A stretch of 64,000 bases of DNA, from positions 1,612,001 to 1,676,000 of the forward strand of contig NZ_CP011530.1 of the NCBI RefSeq assembly GCF_001605725.1, read 5' to 3'. This stretch comes from Mycobacteroides immunogenum. GTDB lineage: Bacteria; Actinomycetota; Actinomycetes; Mycobacteriales; Mycobacteriaceae. The notes under the pieces are model-generated. The model saw only the letters and a program-made list of their open reading frames with translations. It was not told the DNA's origin and searched no databases. The position numbers were made by a program, and so were the translations under genes. Below are positions 32,401-41,426 of the stretch, one piece after another (position 1 is the stretch's first letter; every line of letters starts with the position of its first letter).

Positions 32401-35400
32401 TCGGTGCGTTTGAGCGTGCCGCTGTCGGGCACCTGGGTCGACATCGATCTGACCTTGCCCGCCACCACTCGCGACGGAGGCACCCCGGTGGTGACCACCG
32501 AGGCCGCGGCCGCCGCCATGCGGACCGTCCTCGCGGTAGCCGGCGGTGCTGAGAACCCAGCGATGCTCCCGCGTGTGGAAAACGGGACCGCACGCGTTGT
32601 CGCGCACTGGGATCCGGAGCGCGTGGCCGATCACACCGGAGTCACGGCTGTGCTTCCCGCGCCGTTGGCACCCGGATCGTCGATCGTGCCGGACGCGTTG
32701 GTGGGATTGTGCTGGCCCGCGGTGTTCGCCGCCATCGGCGATGCCAAGACCGAGGACGGCACCGGAGTTATCGAGGGGCTGCTCTCGCTGGTGCACCTGG
32801 ACCACGCGGCGCACCTGCTCTCCAAGCTTCCCGCCGAGAGCGCCGAACTGACTGTTACCGCAACGGCTTCCACGGCCACCGACACCGAGGTCGGCCGCGT
32901 CGTCCCAGTTGACGTCACCGTGGCGGCGGCCGACGGCACCGTGCTGGCCACCCTGAAGGAACGATTCGCGATTCTGGGCCGCAATGGCGCTGCCGCGCTG
33001 GCAGACCCGGTGCGTGCCGGCGGTGCGCTCTCCGAGCACGAAGAGGACACCACTCGTCGTCGCCGGCGTGACGCAAAGATCTTCGCTCCCACCGACATGA
33101 GTGCCTTCGCGGTGGTGTCGGGTGATCACAACCCGATCCACACCGACAAGTCGGCAGCGCTGCTGGCCGGGCTGGGATCGCCCATCGTGCACGGCATGTG
33201 GCTTTCCGCCGCGGCCCAGCACGTGGTCACCTCGGCGGACGGCTCCAGCACACCGCCGCGCACACTCATCGGCTGGACCTCGCGGTTCTTGGGCATGGTG
33301 CAGCCGGGCGACGAGGTTGACGTGCGGGTGGACCGCGTCGGAATCGATTCCGGTGCAGAGGTTGTGGAGATTCAGGCCAAGGTCGGCAGCGATCTGGTGA
33401 TGTCGGCCACCGCCCGTCTGGCAGCACCCAAGACGGTGTACGCCTTCCCAGGCCAGGGCATCCAGCACAAGGGCATGGGCATGGATGTGCGCTCGCGCTC
33501 CAAGGCCGCCCGCAAGGTCTGGGACAAGGCCGACAAGTTCACCCGCGAGCGCCTCGGCTTCTCGGTGCTGCACGTCGTGAAGGACAACCCGACGAGTCTC
33601 ATCGCCGGTGGCGTGCACTACCAGCACCCCGAGGGCGTGCTGTACCTGACGCAGTTCACCCAGGTGGCGATGGCCACGTTGGCCACGGCGCAGATCGCGG
33701 AGATGAAGGAATCGGGCTCGTTTGTCGAGGACGCCATCACCTGTGGTCACTCCGTGGGTGAGTACACCGCGCTGGCCACCGTCAGCGGCGTCATCCCGCA
33801 GGACGGCCTGCTCGAGGTGGTGTTCCACCGCGGATCGGCCATGCATGACATCGTGCCGCGAGATGAGCAGGGGCGCAGTAACTATCGTCTGGCTGCCATC
33901 CGCCCGTCGCAGATCGGTCTGGAAGATGCCGATGTCGAGGCGTTCGTCGCTGACATCGGGGATCGTTCGGGAGAATTCCTGCAGATCGTGAACTTCAACC
34001 TGCGCGGTTCGCAGTACGCCATCGCCGGAACGGTGCGCGGCCTGGAACTGCTGGAGGCCGAGGTCGAGAAGCGCCGTGAAGCGTTCGGTGGCCGTCGTTC
34101 CTTCATCATGGTGCCCGGTATCGATGTGCCGTTCCACTCTGAGGTGCTGCGCGTCGGTGTCGCCGAGTTCCGTCGCTCCCTCGAGCGCGTCCTGCCGATG
34201 GACGGTGACCCGAACCTGATCATCGGCAAGTACATCCCGAACCTGGTGCCCAAGCCGTTCACCCTGGATCGTGAATTCATCCAGGAGATCCGTGATCTGG
34301 TGCCCGCCGAGCCGCTGGACGAGGTGCTCGCCGACTACGACACCTGGCGCAACGAGAAGCCGGTGTTGTTGTGCCGCAAGGTGCTTATCGAGCTCCTGGC
34401 CTGGCAGTTCGCCAGCCCGGTGCGGTGGATCGAGACCCAGGACCTGCTGTTCACCGAGGAGGCCGCAGGCGGTCTCGGTGTGGAGCGGTTCGTCGAGGTC
34501 GGTGTGAAGTCGATGCCGACGGTCGCGGGCCTGGCCAACAACACCCTGAAGCTGCCCGAGTTCAGCCACAGCTCGGTCGAGGTGCTCAACGTCGAGCGCG
34601 ACCACGCCGTGTTGTTCGGTACCGACAGCGATCCCGAGCCTGAGCCCGAGATCGAAGAAGTCGCGCCGGCACCGGCAGACGCCGCCGCGGCTCCGGCCGC
34701 CGCCCCCGCCGCACCGAGCGGCGGCCCGCGTCCGGACGACATCGGGTTCGATGCCTCCGACGCGACGCTGGCGCTCATCGCACTGTCCACCAAGATGCGT
34801 ATCGACCAGATCGAGCCGGTGGACTCCATCGAGAGCCTGACCGACGGCGCCTCCTCGCGGCGTAACCAGCTGCTGGTCGACCTGGGTTCCGAGCTGAACT
34901 TGAGTGCCATCGACGGTGCCGCCGAGGCGGACCTGTCCGGGCTGCGGGTGCAGGTCACCAAGTTGGCGCGCACCTACAAGCCGTTCGGCCCGGTGCTCTC
35001 GGACTCGATCAACGATCAGCTCAAGACCGTCTTCGGGCCGTCGGGTAAGCGCCCCACCGCCATCGCCGAGCGGGTCACCAAGACTTGGGAACTCGGCCCG
35101 GGCTGGGTCAAGCACGTCACTGTCGAGCTGTCTCTGGGTACCCGCGAGGGCACCAGTGTTCGTGGCGGCGACCTCGGTGGACTGGCCCCCAGCACGCTGG
35201 CCGATGGCAATGCGGTGGACGCGGCGATCGACGCCGCCGTGGCCGCAGTGGCAGGCCGCCGCGGTGTCGGTGTGTCGCTGCCGTCGGCCGGTGGTGGTGG
35301 CGGTGCGACCGTCGATGCCGCCGCGCTGAGCGAGTTCACCGATCAGATCACCGGGCGTGACGGCGTGCTGGCCTCGGCCGCCCGTCTGGTACTCGACCAG

Positions 35401-38400
35401 CTTGGGCTGTCGACTCCGGTCGCCGTTCCCGGCGGTGCCACCGATACCGAGCTCGTCGAGCTGGTCTCGGCCGAATTGGGCTCGGACTGGCCGCGTTTGG
35501 TGGCGCCGACGTTCGACGGCAAGAAGGCCGTGGTGTTCGACGACAGGTGGGCCAGCGCCCGCGAAGATCTGGCGCGACTGTGGATCACCGAGGAAGACGA
35601 GATCGACAGCCAGTGGGCACAGCTGGCCGAAAGTTTTGAAGGTGCCGGGCATGCCGTTGGCACGCAGGCCAATTGGTGGCAGGGCAAGTCGCTGGCGCAG
35701 GGCCGCAACGTGCACGCCTCGCTGTACGGGCGGATCGCCGCCGGTGCAGAGAGCCCCGAGCAGGGCAAGTGGGGTGACGAGGTCGCGGTGGTGACCGGTG
35801 CCTCCAAGGGCTCGATCGCCGCGTCCGTGGTGGCCGCGCTGCTGTCCGGTGGGGCGACGGTCATCGCGACCACGTCACGTCTGGACGAGGACCGGTTGGC
35901 GTTCTACCGCAACCTGTACCGCGAGAGCGCGCGGTTCAGCGCCAAGCTGTGGGTGGTACCGGCCAATATGGCCTCGTACGCCGATATCGACGCACTGGTG
36001 CAGTGGGTGGGCACCGAGCAGTCCGAAAGCCTTGGGCCGATGTCGATTCACCTCAAGGACGCGCAGACCCCGACGCTGCTGTTCCCGTTCGCCGCACCGA
36101 AGGTGGTGGGGGACCTGTCGGAGGCCGGGTCGCGTGCCGAGATGGAGATGAAGGTGCTCCTGTGGGCCGTGCAGCGGCTCATCGGTGGCCTGTCGGCCAT
36201 CGGTGCTGAACGCGATATCGCCTCGCGGCTGCACGTGGTGCTGCCCGGTTCACCGAACCGCGGCATGTTCGGTGGCGACGGCGCGTACGGCGAATCGAAG
36301 GCGGCGCTCGACGCACTGGTCACCCGCTGGAAGGCGGAGTCGTCATGGGCGTCGCGAGTCAGCCTGGCGCATGCGCTGATCGGCTGGACCCGTGGCACCG
36401 GCCTGATGGGGCACAACGACGCCATTGTCACCGCCGTCGAAGAAGCGGGAGTCACCACGTACTCCACCGCGGACATGGCGTCGATGCTGCTGGCGCTGTG
36501 CAGCCCGGAGGCGCGTGTACAGGCCGCGCAGGCGCCGGTGGAGAAGGATCTCACCGGCGGGCTGGCCGAGGTCCAGCTCGATATGGCCGAGCTGGCCGCC
36601 AAGGCCCGCGAGGACATGGTGAGCACGGCAGCCAAGTCCGATGAACTCGACGACGAGGACGATCCGAATTTCATTGCGGCACTGCCGTCTCCGCCGCGCG
36701 GATACACCTCCACGTTGCCGCCGGAGTGGGCCGATCTGGACGTCGACCCCGCAGACCTGGTGGTCATCGTCGGTGGTGGCGAGCTCGGTCCGCTGGGCTC
36801 CTCGCGTACCCGCTACGAGATGGAGGTCGACGACGAACTGTCGGCGGCCGGCGTGCTGGAGCTCGCCTGGACGACCGGTCTGGTCAAGTGGGAGAACGAT
36901 CCCGAGGCCGGCTGGTACGACACCGAAACCGGTGAATTGGTGCCGGAGTCGGAGCTGGTCGAGCGTTACCACGACCGAGTGGTCGCCAACATCGGTGTCC
37001 GTGAGTTCGTGGACGACGGCGCGATCGATCCCGATCACGCGTCGCCGCTGCTGGTTTCGGTGTTCCTGGACAAGGACTTCACCTTCACGGTGTCGACCGA
37101 GGCCGAGGCCCGCGAGTTCGCGAAGTGGGATCCCGAGCACACCGTGATCCAGCCGTTGGCCGATGGCAGCGACTGGCAGGTGACCCGTAAGTCGGGCACC
37201 GAGGTTCGGGTGCCGCGCAAGACGAAGCTCTCGCGGACCGTCGGCGCGCAGATCCCGACCGGTTTCGATCCGACCGTGTGGGGCATCACCCCGGACATGG
37301 TCAGCTCGATCGACCGGGTGGCGCTGTGGAACATGGTCGCGACGGTGGATGCGTTCCTGTCGGCGGGCTTCACCCCGACCGAACTGATGCGCTGGGTGCA
37401 CCCGAGCCAGGTGGCCAACACCCAGGGCACCGGTATGGGCGGCATGACCTCGATGCAGACCATGTACCACGGCAACCTGTTGGGCCGTAACAAGCCGAAC
37501 GACATCCTGCAGGAAGTGCTGCCGAACGTCGTTGCCGCACACGTGGTGCAGTCCTACGTCGGTTCCTACGGTTCGATGATTCACCCGGTGGCCGCGTGTG
37601 CCACCGCGGCGGTATCCGTCGAGGAAGGCGTCGACAAGATCCGGCTCGGCAAGGCGCAGCTGGCACTGGCCGGTGGGTTCGACGACTTGACGCTGGAGGC
37701 CATCATCGGCTTCGGTGACATGGCCGCGACCGCCGACACCGAGATGATGCGGGCCAAGGGCATTGCGGACAAGCGGTTCTCGCGTGCCAACGACCGTCGC
37801 CGCCTCGGCTTCGTGGAGGCACAGGGTGGTGGCAGCGTGCTGCTGGCGCGCGGCGATCTGGCCCTGAAGATGGGTCTGCCGGTCCTCGCGGTGGTCGGGT
37901 ACGCGCAGTCCTTCGGTGACGGTGTGCACACCTCCATCCCGGCTCCGGGACTGGGTGCGCTGGCGGCCGGACGCGGTGGCAAGGACTCGGATCTGGCACG
38001 CGCGCTGAACAAGCTGGGCGTGACCGCCGACGACATCGCCGTCATCTCCAAGCACGACACGTCCACGCTCGCCAACGATCCCAACGAGACCGAGCTGCAC
38101 GAGCGGCTCGCGGCTTCGCTGGGACGCTCGGACGGTGCGCCGCTGTTCATCATCTCGCAGAAGAACCTGACCGGTCACGCCAAGGGCGGTGCCGCGGTGT
38201 TCCAGATGCTGGGCCTGTGCCAGGTGTTGCGCGACGGCGTCATCCCGCCGAACCGCAGCCTGGACTGTGTCGATGATGACCTGGCCACCAGTCAGCACTT
38301 CGTGTGGCTGCGCGAGTCGCTGCCGCTGAAGGAGAAGCTGCCGCTGAAGGCTGGCCTGGTGACGAGCCTCGGCTTCGGTCACGTATCGGGTCTGGTCGCG

Positions 38401-38655
38401 CTGGTGCATCCGCAGGCCTTCATCGCATCGCTGCGTCCAGAGGATCGTGCCGACTACGAGAAGCGTTCGCGCGAGCGTGTTCTGGCCGGACAGCGTCGTC
38501 TCGCCTCGGCCATGGCCGGTGGCCGGCCGATGTACGAGCGCCCGGACGGACGCCGCTTCGACCACGACCATGACGAGTCGGAGAAGCGTCAGGAAGCCTC
38601 GATGCTGCTGGATCCAGGTGCGCGCCTGAGTGAGGACGAGGTCTACCACCGGTGA
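29425..38655 (+). CDS. fas: Type I fatty acid synthase (multifunctional FAS-I)
   Basis: About 3,076 residues from GTG 29425 (start TINEYDKVTSSEDPD, as in other mycobacterial Fas proteins; an in-frame GTG at 29380 is upstream). Domains in order: acyltransferase with GHSQG (Ser156); enoyl reductase with LLAGMTPTTVDAKIVAAAANAG; dehydratase with VVSGDHNPIHTDKSAALL (about 1230-1250); malonyl/palmitoyl transferase with CGHSVGEY (Ser1443); Ala/Pro-rich linker; ACP with GASSRRNQLLVDLG (phosphopantetheine Ser about 1810-1811); ketoreductase with VVTGASKGSIAAS (about 2122); ketosynthase with AACATAAVS (Cys2725), KHDTSTLANDPNE and NLTGHAKGG. It makes C16-C18 and C24-C26 acyl-CoAs, which feed phospholipids and mycolic acids. 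No phosphopantetheinyl transferase domain is present; acpS follows with a 4-base overlap. Confidence 0.98.
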   Translation: MTINEYDKVTSSEDPDANGAVDPGPGAGPALIDRLESGEPYAVAFGGQGSDWLESLADLAASAGIESELATLAGEAELRLEPVAKELVVVRPVGFAPLTWVRALTAEEPVPAAAQLTSAAVSMPGVLLAQLAAIRALKIQGLDLAQLPPVAVIGHSQGVLAVEALKGHGARDVELLAIAQLVGAAATLVARRRGIVVRGNRTPMVSVTNVDPERIKALLDEFAQDVRTVQPPALSIRNGRRSVVITGTPEQLSRFELYCEQIAEREAAERKDKVRGGAVFSPVFDPVNVEVGFHTPRLADGVEIAGRWAAAAGLDVELTKALTEAILVTPVDWVNEVNHVADAGARWILDLGPGDLLTRLTAPVIRGLGIGIVPTATRGGQRNLFMHGAVPEVARAWTSFAPTVVSLPDGSIKLSTKFTRLTGRSPILLAGMTPTTVDAKIVAAAANAGHWSELAGGGQVTEEIFSNRIQELTTLLEPGRQIQFNSLFLDPYLWKLQVGSKRLVQKARQAGAPIDGVVVTAGIPELEEAVALIDELTEIGFAHIVFKPGTVEQIRSVVRIAAEVPTRPIIMHVEGGRAGGHHSWEDLDDLLLATYSELRSRSNITVCVGGGIGTPEQAAEYLSGRWALKFGFPLMPVDGILVGTAAMATLEATTSPSVKQMLVETQGTPEWVSAGKAQGGMASGRSQLGADIHEIDNAASRCGRLLDDVAGDADAVAKRRDEIIAAMELTAKQYFGDVAEMTYAQWLARYVELSIGEGDSTADTAVAHSPWLDITWRDRFEQMLKRAEARLHPKDFGPVETLFVDDTLLERPADAIAALLQRYPEAESIKLHPADVPFFVALCKSLGKPVNFVPVIDKDVRRWWRSDSLWQAHDARYTAEQVCIIPGTAAVAGITRVDEPVGDLLNRFEQKAIDEVVAAGVEPLPVRSRLRRRWDVEGPLATVLDAPDVLWSGRIAVNPVHRIAPDGAWQVFEDRTASHPSTGARLEVTGDDSVRLSVPLSGTWVDIDLTLPATTRDGGTPVVTTEAAAAAMRTVLAVAGGAENPAMLPRVENGTARVVAHWDPERVADHTGVTAVLPAPLAPGSSIVPDALVGLCWPAVFAAIGDAKTEDGTGVIEGLLSLVHLDHAAHLLSKLPAESAELTVTATASTATDTEVGRVVPVDVTVAAADGTVLATLKERFAILGRNGAAALADPVRAGGALSEHEEDTTRRRRRDAKIFAPTDMSAFAVVSGDHNPIHTDKSAALLAGLGSPIVHGMWLSAAAQHVVTSADGSSTPPRTLIGWTSRFLGMVQPGDEVDVRVDRVGIDSGAEVVEIQAKVGSDLVMSATARLAAPKTVYAFPGQGIQHKGMGMDVRSRSKAARKVWDKADKFTRERLGFSVLHVVKDNPTSLIAGGVHYQHPEGVLYLTQFTQVAMATLATAQIAEMKESGSFVEDAITCGHSVGEYTALATVSGVIPQDGLLEVVFHRGSAMHDIVPRDEQGRSNYRLAAIRPSQIGLEDADVEAFVADIGDRSGEFLQIVNFNLRGSQYAIAGTVRGLELLEAEVEKRREAFGGRRSFIMVPGIDVPFHSEVLRVGVAEFRRSLERVLPMDGDPNLIIGKYIPNLVPKPFTLDREFIQEIRDLVPAEPLDEVLADYDTWRNEKPVLLCRKVLIELLAWQFASPVRWIETQDLLFTEEAAGGLGVERFVEVGVKSMPTVAGLANNTLKLPEFSHSSVEVLNVERDHAVLFGTDSDPEPEPEIEEVAPAPADAAAAPAAAPAAPSGGPRPDDIGFDASDATLALIALSTKMRIDQIEPVDSIESLTDGASSRRNQLLVDLGSELNLSAIDGAAEADLSGLRVQVTKLARTYKPFGPVLSDSINDQLKTVFGPSGKRPTAIAERVTKTWELGPGWVKHVTVELSLGTREGTSVRGGDLGGLAPSTLADGNAVDAAIDAAVAAVAGRRGVGVSLPSAGGGGGATVDAAALSEFTDQITGRDGVLASAARLVLDQLGLSTPVAVPGGATDTELVELVSAELGSDWPRLVAPTFDGKKAVVFDDRWASAREDLARLWITEEDEIDSQWAQLAESFEGAGHAVGTQANWWQGKSLAQGRNVHASLYGRIAAGAESPEQGKWGDEVAVVTGASKGSIAASVVAALLSGGATVIATTSRLDEDRLAFYRNLYRESARFSAKLWVVPANMASYADIDALVQWVGTEQSESLGPMSIHLKDAQTPTLLFPFAAPKVVGDLSEAGSRAEMEMKVLLWAVQRLIGGLSAIGAERDIASRLHVVLPGSPNRGMFGGDGAYGESKAALDALVTRWKAESSWASRVSLAHALIGWTRGTGLMGHNDAIVTAVEEAGVTTYSTADMASMLLALCSPEARVQAAQAPVEKDLTGGLAEVQLDMAELAAKAREDMVSTAAKSDELDDEDDPNFIAALPSPPRGYTSTLPPEWADLDVDPADLVVIVGGGELGPLGSSRTRYEMEVDDELSAAGVLELAWTTGLVKWENDPEAGWYDTETGELVPESELVERYHDRVVANIGVREFVDDGAIDPDHASPLLVSVFLDKDFTFTVSTEAEAREFAKWDPEHTVIQPLADGSDWQVTRKSGTEVRVPRKTKLSRTVGAQIPTGFDPTVWGITPDMVSSIDRVALWNMVATVDAFLSAGFTPTELMRWVHPSQVANTQGTGMGGMTSMQTMYHGNLLGRNKPNDILQEVLPNVVAAHVVQSYVGSYGSMIHPVAACATAAVSVEEGVDKIRLGKAQLALAGGFDDLTLEAIIGFGDMAATADTEMMRAKGIADKRFSRANDRRRLGFVEAQGGGSVLLARGDLALKMGLPVLAVVGYAQSFGDGVHTSIPAPGLGALAAGRGGKDSDLARALNKLGVTADDIAVISKHDTSTLANDPNETELHERLAASLGRSDGAPLFIISQKNLTGHAKGGAAVFQMLGLCQVLRDGVIPPNRSLDCVDDDLATSQHFVWLRESLPLKEKLPLKAGLVTSLGFGHVSGLVALVHPQAFIASLRPEDRADYEKRSRERVLAGQRRLASAMAGGRPMYERPDGRRFDHDHDESEKRQEASMLLDPGARLSEDEVYHR

Positions 38656-39059
38656 TTGTCGGTATCGGGATCGACCTAGTGACCATCTCCGAATTCGGAG
38701 AGCAACTAGCCAGTCCCGGAACTGCTTTCGGGTCCGCGTTCACGCCGGGAGAGCGGCGTGACGCGGCCTCGAAGACCGGAGGCGAGGCGCGATACCTGGC
38801 GGCTCGGTGGGCGGCCAAGGAGGCCGTCATCAAGGCGTGGTCGGGGTCGCGGTACTCGCAACGGCCGGTATTACCGGAGAACATTCACCGGGATATCGAG
38901 GTGGTGACGGACACCTGGGGCCGCCCGCGCATCCGGCTGTCCGGGGCGATTGCCGAGTACCTGGCGGATATGACGATGCACGTGACGCTGACGCACGATG
39001 GCGACACGGCGGCGGCATTCGTCGTGCTGGAGCAAGAGGGCGGCGAAGCCTCCCCCTAA
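38652..39059 (+). CDS. acpS: Holo-ACP synthase (4'-phosphopantetheinyl transferase)
   Basis: A 135-residue AcpS. Mg2+/CoA-binding residues are Asp8 in GIGIDLV and Glu57 in WAAKEAVIKAW. It transfers phosphopantetheine from CoA to the ACP serine, including that of Fas. It starts at a GTG that overlaps the fas stop (GTGA), so it is translated with fas, as in M. tuberculosis. A strong hairpin begins 2 bases after its stop. Confidence 0.96.
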   Translation: MIVGIGIDLVTISEFGEQLASPGTAFGSAFTPGERRDAASKTGGEARYLAARWAAKEAVIKAWSGSRYSQRPVLPENIHRDIEVVTDTWGRPRIRLSGAIAEYLADMTMHVTLTHDGDTAAAFVVLEQEGGEASP

Positions 39060-39060
39060 C

Positions 39061-39094
39061 CGTCGAGTGTGAGCGCTACTGCTCACACTCGACG
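39061..39094 (+). terminator. Hairpin after acpS
   Basis: Perfect 14-base arms (CGTCGAGTGTGAGC and its complement) enclose GCTACT directly after the acpS stop. A further GCTCACACTC copy lies at 39111-39120. There is no T-tract, so this may be a U-less mycobacterial terminator or an mRNA-stabilising structure. Confidence 0.6.
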
Positions 39095-39159
39095 CAATTG
39101 GCGCACTGGCGCTCACACTCGGCGCGTGGTGATGCGGTGGCGTCTGTTAGAAAGTGCCT

Positions 39160-39645
39160 ATGCCGGTTCCCGAATTCGTCGTTGAACTGCGTCGGCACAT
39201 CGGGCACGCACCGCTGTGGCTGCCGGGCGTGACCGGTGTGGTCATCCGCGATGAGCAGGTGCTGTTGGTCAAGCGCGCCGACAATGGCGCCTGGACCGCG
39301 GTCACCGGAATCGTTGACCCGGGCGAGAATCCGGCGGACTGCGCTGTCAGGGAAGTGCTGGAAGAGACCGGCGTGCGGGCAGTACCCCTGCGGTTGGTGT
39401 GGGTGCACGTGAGCAGGCCGATCGTTCATGTCAACGGCGACCAGGCCCAGTACTTGGATCACGTGTTCCGGATGGACTGGGTCGCGGGATCGCCCTATGC
39501 CGCGGACGACGAGAATGATGCCGCGCAGTGGTTCGATATCGCGGCGATGCCGGATATGACTGCGGACATGCGCCGCCGGATCCAGCTCGCCGCCGATCCT
39601 GACAGTGCCGGAACAGTTTTCGAGGTCACCGAGCCGTCGGACTAG
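39160..39645 (+). CDS. Nudix hydrolase
   Basis: About 161 residues from ATG 39160 (a GTG at 39154 is the alternative). The Nudix box GIVDPGENPADCAVREVLEETGV fits GX5EX7REUXEEXGU; it is given here in parts as GIVDPGE and REVLEETGV. The N-terminal region reads LPGVTGVVIRDEQVLLVKRA. Members hydrolyse nucleoside diphosphates linked to another group; the substrate is unknown. It stands alone between acpS and bcp, flanked on both sides by large hairpins. Confidence 0.88.
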   Translation: MPVPEFVVELRRHIGHAPLWLPGVTGVVIRDEQVLLVKRADNGAWTAVTGIVDPGENPADCAVREVLEETGVRAVPLRLVWVHVSRPIVHVNGDQAQYLDHVFRMDWVAGSPYAADDENDAAQWFDIAAMPDMTADMRRRIQLAADPDSAGTVFEVTEPSD

Positions 39646-39697
39646 TGTGACGGGGCCGAACCGTGTGGAGTCTCAGGCATGCTGTTCGCCTTTGGTT

Positions 39698-39755
39698 CCG
39701 AGTGCGAGTCTGACGCGGAATTCGGGCCTGCTTTCCGCGCCACGCTCGCACTCGG
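39698..39755. terminator. Nested double hairpin between Nudix gene and bcp
   Basis: Outer arms CCGAGTGCGAG / CTCGCACTCGG (39698-39708, 39745-39755) enclose inner arms CGCGGAA / TTCCGCG (39714-39720, 39733-39739). It lies between two convergent genes, so it can serve as a bidirectional terminator. Confidence 0.55.
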
Positions 39756-39778
39756 TCGTTGGGGGCTACTCGGCGGTA

Positions 39779-40252
39779 CTAGACGGAGATGTCGCGGCGC
39801 AGCTTGGCGACGTGGCCAGTGGCCTTCACGTTGTACTGCGCGACCTCGATGTTGCCCTTCTCATCGACCACGAAGGTGGATCGGATGACACCTTCGACGA
39901 TCTTTCCGTACAGCTTCTTCTCTCCGAAGGCACCGTAGGCGGTCAGCGTGGTCTTGTCCGGGTCGGACAGCAGCGGAAAGTTCACCCCATCGCGTTCGCG
40001 GAACTTGGCCAGCTTCTCGGGCTTGTCCGGCGAGATGCCGATGACGTCGAGGCCTGCTTCGTTGAGCTGGGCGAGGCTGTCGCGGAAGTCGCAGGCCTGT
40101 TTGGTGCAGCCGGGCGTCATGGCTGCGGGATAGAAGTAGATGATCACCTTGCGACCCTTGTACGAGGACAGCGACACCTTCTTGCCATCGGCGTCGAGGA
40201 GAGTGAACGCGGGGGCCTTGTCGCCAACTTCGAGCCGCTTGGTTTCCGCCAT
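39779..40252 (-). CDS. bcp: Thioredoxin-dependent thiol peroxidase (Bcp/PrxQ)
   Basis: A 157-residue peroxiredoxin. The active site YPAAMTPGCTKQACDFRD holds peroxidatic Cys49 and resolving Cys54, the atypical 2-Cys PrxQ arrangement. Other marks are LLDADGKKVSLSSYKGRKVI and AYGAFGEKKLYGK. It reduces H2O2 and organic peroxides in the cytoplasm. Its place next to the DUF3618 gene matches the Rv2521/Rv2520c pair of M. tuberculosis. Confidence 0.94.
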   Translation of the reverse strand: MAETKRLEVGDKAPAFTLLDADGKKVSLSSYKGRKVIIYFYPAAMTPGCTKQACDFRDSLAQLNEAGLDVIGISPDKPEKLAKFRERDGVNFPLLSDPDKTTLTAYGAFGEKKLYGKIVEGVIRSTFVVDEKGNIEVAQYNVKATGHVAKLRRDISV

Positions 40253-40336
40253 GACCGGTGCCTTTCTGTTGACCCGTACAGTTGTTGCCCTAGGGTAGTT
40301 GCTTGAGTTTCAAACCGCGGACGTGGAGGAGTGCAC

Positions 40337-40573
40337 GTGGCCAGGGATCCAGAGGCAATCAAGGCCGATATCGACAAGGCGCGCGACCAGCTCGCGGCTA
40401 CCGTCGACACCCTGAGTGACCGCGCAAACCCGCAGCGTCTGGCGGAGGACGCCAAGGCTTCGGTGCTGGCGACACTGAACAAGCCGGCCGTCAAGTTCAC
40501 CATTCTGGGCTTTGGCGCGGTGGTTGCCTTGCTGGTGGCCCGGAAGGTTGTCGGCAAGTTCCGCCGCGACTAG
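40337..40573 (+). CDS. DUF3618 small membrane-anchored protein (Rv2520c-like)
   Basis: About 78 residues from GTG 40337, chosen because GGAGGA lies 6 bases upstream (40325-40330); the GTG at 40331 would abut it. The DUF3618 helix RDPEAIKADIDKARDQLAAT is followed by a C-terminal membrane helix (FTILGFGAVVALLVARKVVG) and a basic tail. The function is unknown. It is divergent from bcp, and the pair is conserved in mycobacteria. Confidence 0.85.
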   Translation: MARDPEAIKADIDKARDQLAATVDTLSDRANPQRLAEDAKASVLATLNKPAVKFTILGFGAVVALLVARKVVGKFRRD

Positions 40574-40590
40574 TCCTGCCGCGTGCGGTT

Positions 40591-41421
40591 CTAGAACTCG
40601 AAACGCAGAATACGGGCTGACCGTCTCATCGAGGGGCTGTAGCGCGCCAACCATGACGAGATCCGCAGCCAGGTCGGAAACAACTCCACCTCTGGTGCGT
40701 CCACCAGATTGAACTCTTCGACAAAGCGCAGCCGGGGATTCCACTGTTCGGGTGTGCGCGGATCGTTGTAGCCCTCGAAGCCCCGCACCTGGTTGACCTT
40801 CTTGAACATTTTCTGTGGGAACAGTTTTGAGATCCACACGCCCACCACCATGCGGCCGTAGTCATTGAATGCCAGCTGTCCGGTGGGGAAGTGGTCGGTG
40901 ACGGCACGCATCGTCGCGATGATCTGTTCCTTGCTCAGGAAGGCGAAGAACCCGTCGGCGATCACCATCGCCGGACGATCCGACGGTATTCCGTCGATCC
41001 ACGCTGGGTCGGTGATGGACATCCCGATGGTGTGCTCATTGGGCCCGGGGGGCATCACTTCGTCGCGCAGCCGAGCCATTCCGGGTAGATCGACGCTGTA
41101 CCAGTCGACGGTGGCCGGTGGCTGGATGCGCCGGTATCCATCGTCAAGACCCGCCCCCAGATCGACTACCACCGCGTTCGGGTGCTCGGTGACAAAGGTG
41201 CGCACCCTGTCGTCGAGAAGCTTTGCGCGTAGCGATGATTGGCATACCACCGGGACGATCAGGCCGAGAGCGTCGAAGTCGTAGTCGATTCTTGCGACGG
41301 CGGCCACCGCGCCGGGATCCGGCAGGATCGGCCGTTGCCAACCGTCGTTGACGGCCCGTGCCTTCAGGGTGAGAAAGGCGGTTTCTTCCTCGGGGGTGAT
41401 TCCGCTGGTGTTGATGCCCAT
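40591..41421 (-). CDS. LCM/TcmP-type SAM-dependent O-methyltransferase
   Basis: About 276 residues from ATG 41421; upstream in-frame codons overlap the divergent TetR gene and are not chosen. The SAM motif I is AVVVDLGAGLDDGYRRI, followed by WYSVDLPGMARLRDEVMPPG and the acidic VIADGFFAFLSKE. This resembles leucine carboxyl methyltransferase/TcmP-like enzymes that methylate small molecules; the substrate is unknown. It is divergent from a TetR gene with a palindrome in the 46-base spacer, so that regulator probably controls it. Confidence 0.85.
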   Translation of the reverse strand: MGINTSGITPEEETAFLTLKARAVNDGWQRPILPDPGAVAAVARIDYDFDALGLIVPVVCQSSLRAKLLDDRVRTFVTEHPNAVVVDLGAGLDDGYRRIQPPATVDWYSVDLPGMARLRDEVMPPGPNEHTIGMSITDPAWIDGIPSDRPAMVIADGFFAFLSKEQIIATMRAVTDHFPTGQLAFNDYGRMVVGVWISKLFPQKMFKKVNQVRGFEGYNDPRTPEQWNPRLRFVEEFNLVDAPEVELFPTWLRISSWLARYSPSMRRSARILRFEF

Positions 41422-41426
41422 GGACC

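Noticed and set aside
32356..35715. 1,119-codon open frame on the minus strand inside fas
   Set aside because: It is the antisense shadow of the high-GC fas reading frame; composition is Arg/Gly/His-rich with no motif, while the plus strand encodes clear Fas domains.
36343..38649. 768-codon open frame on the minus strand inside fas
   Set aside because: Antisense shadow of the ketoreductase/ketosynthase part of fas; no recognisable domain or start signal.
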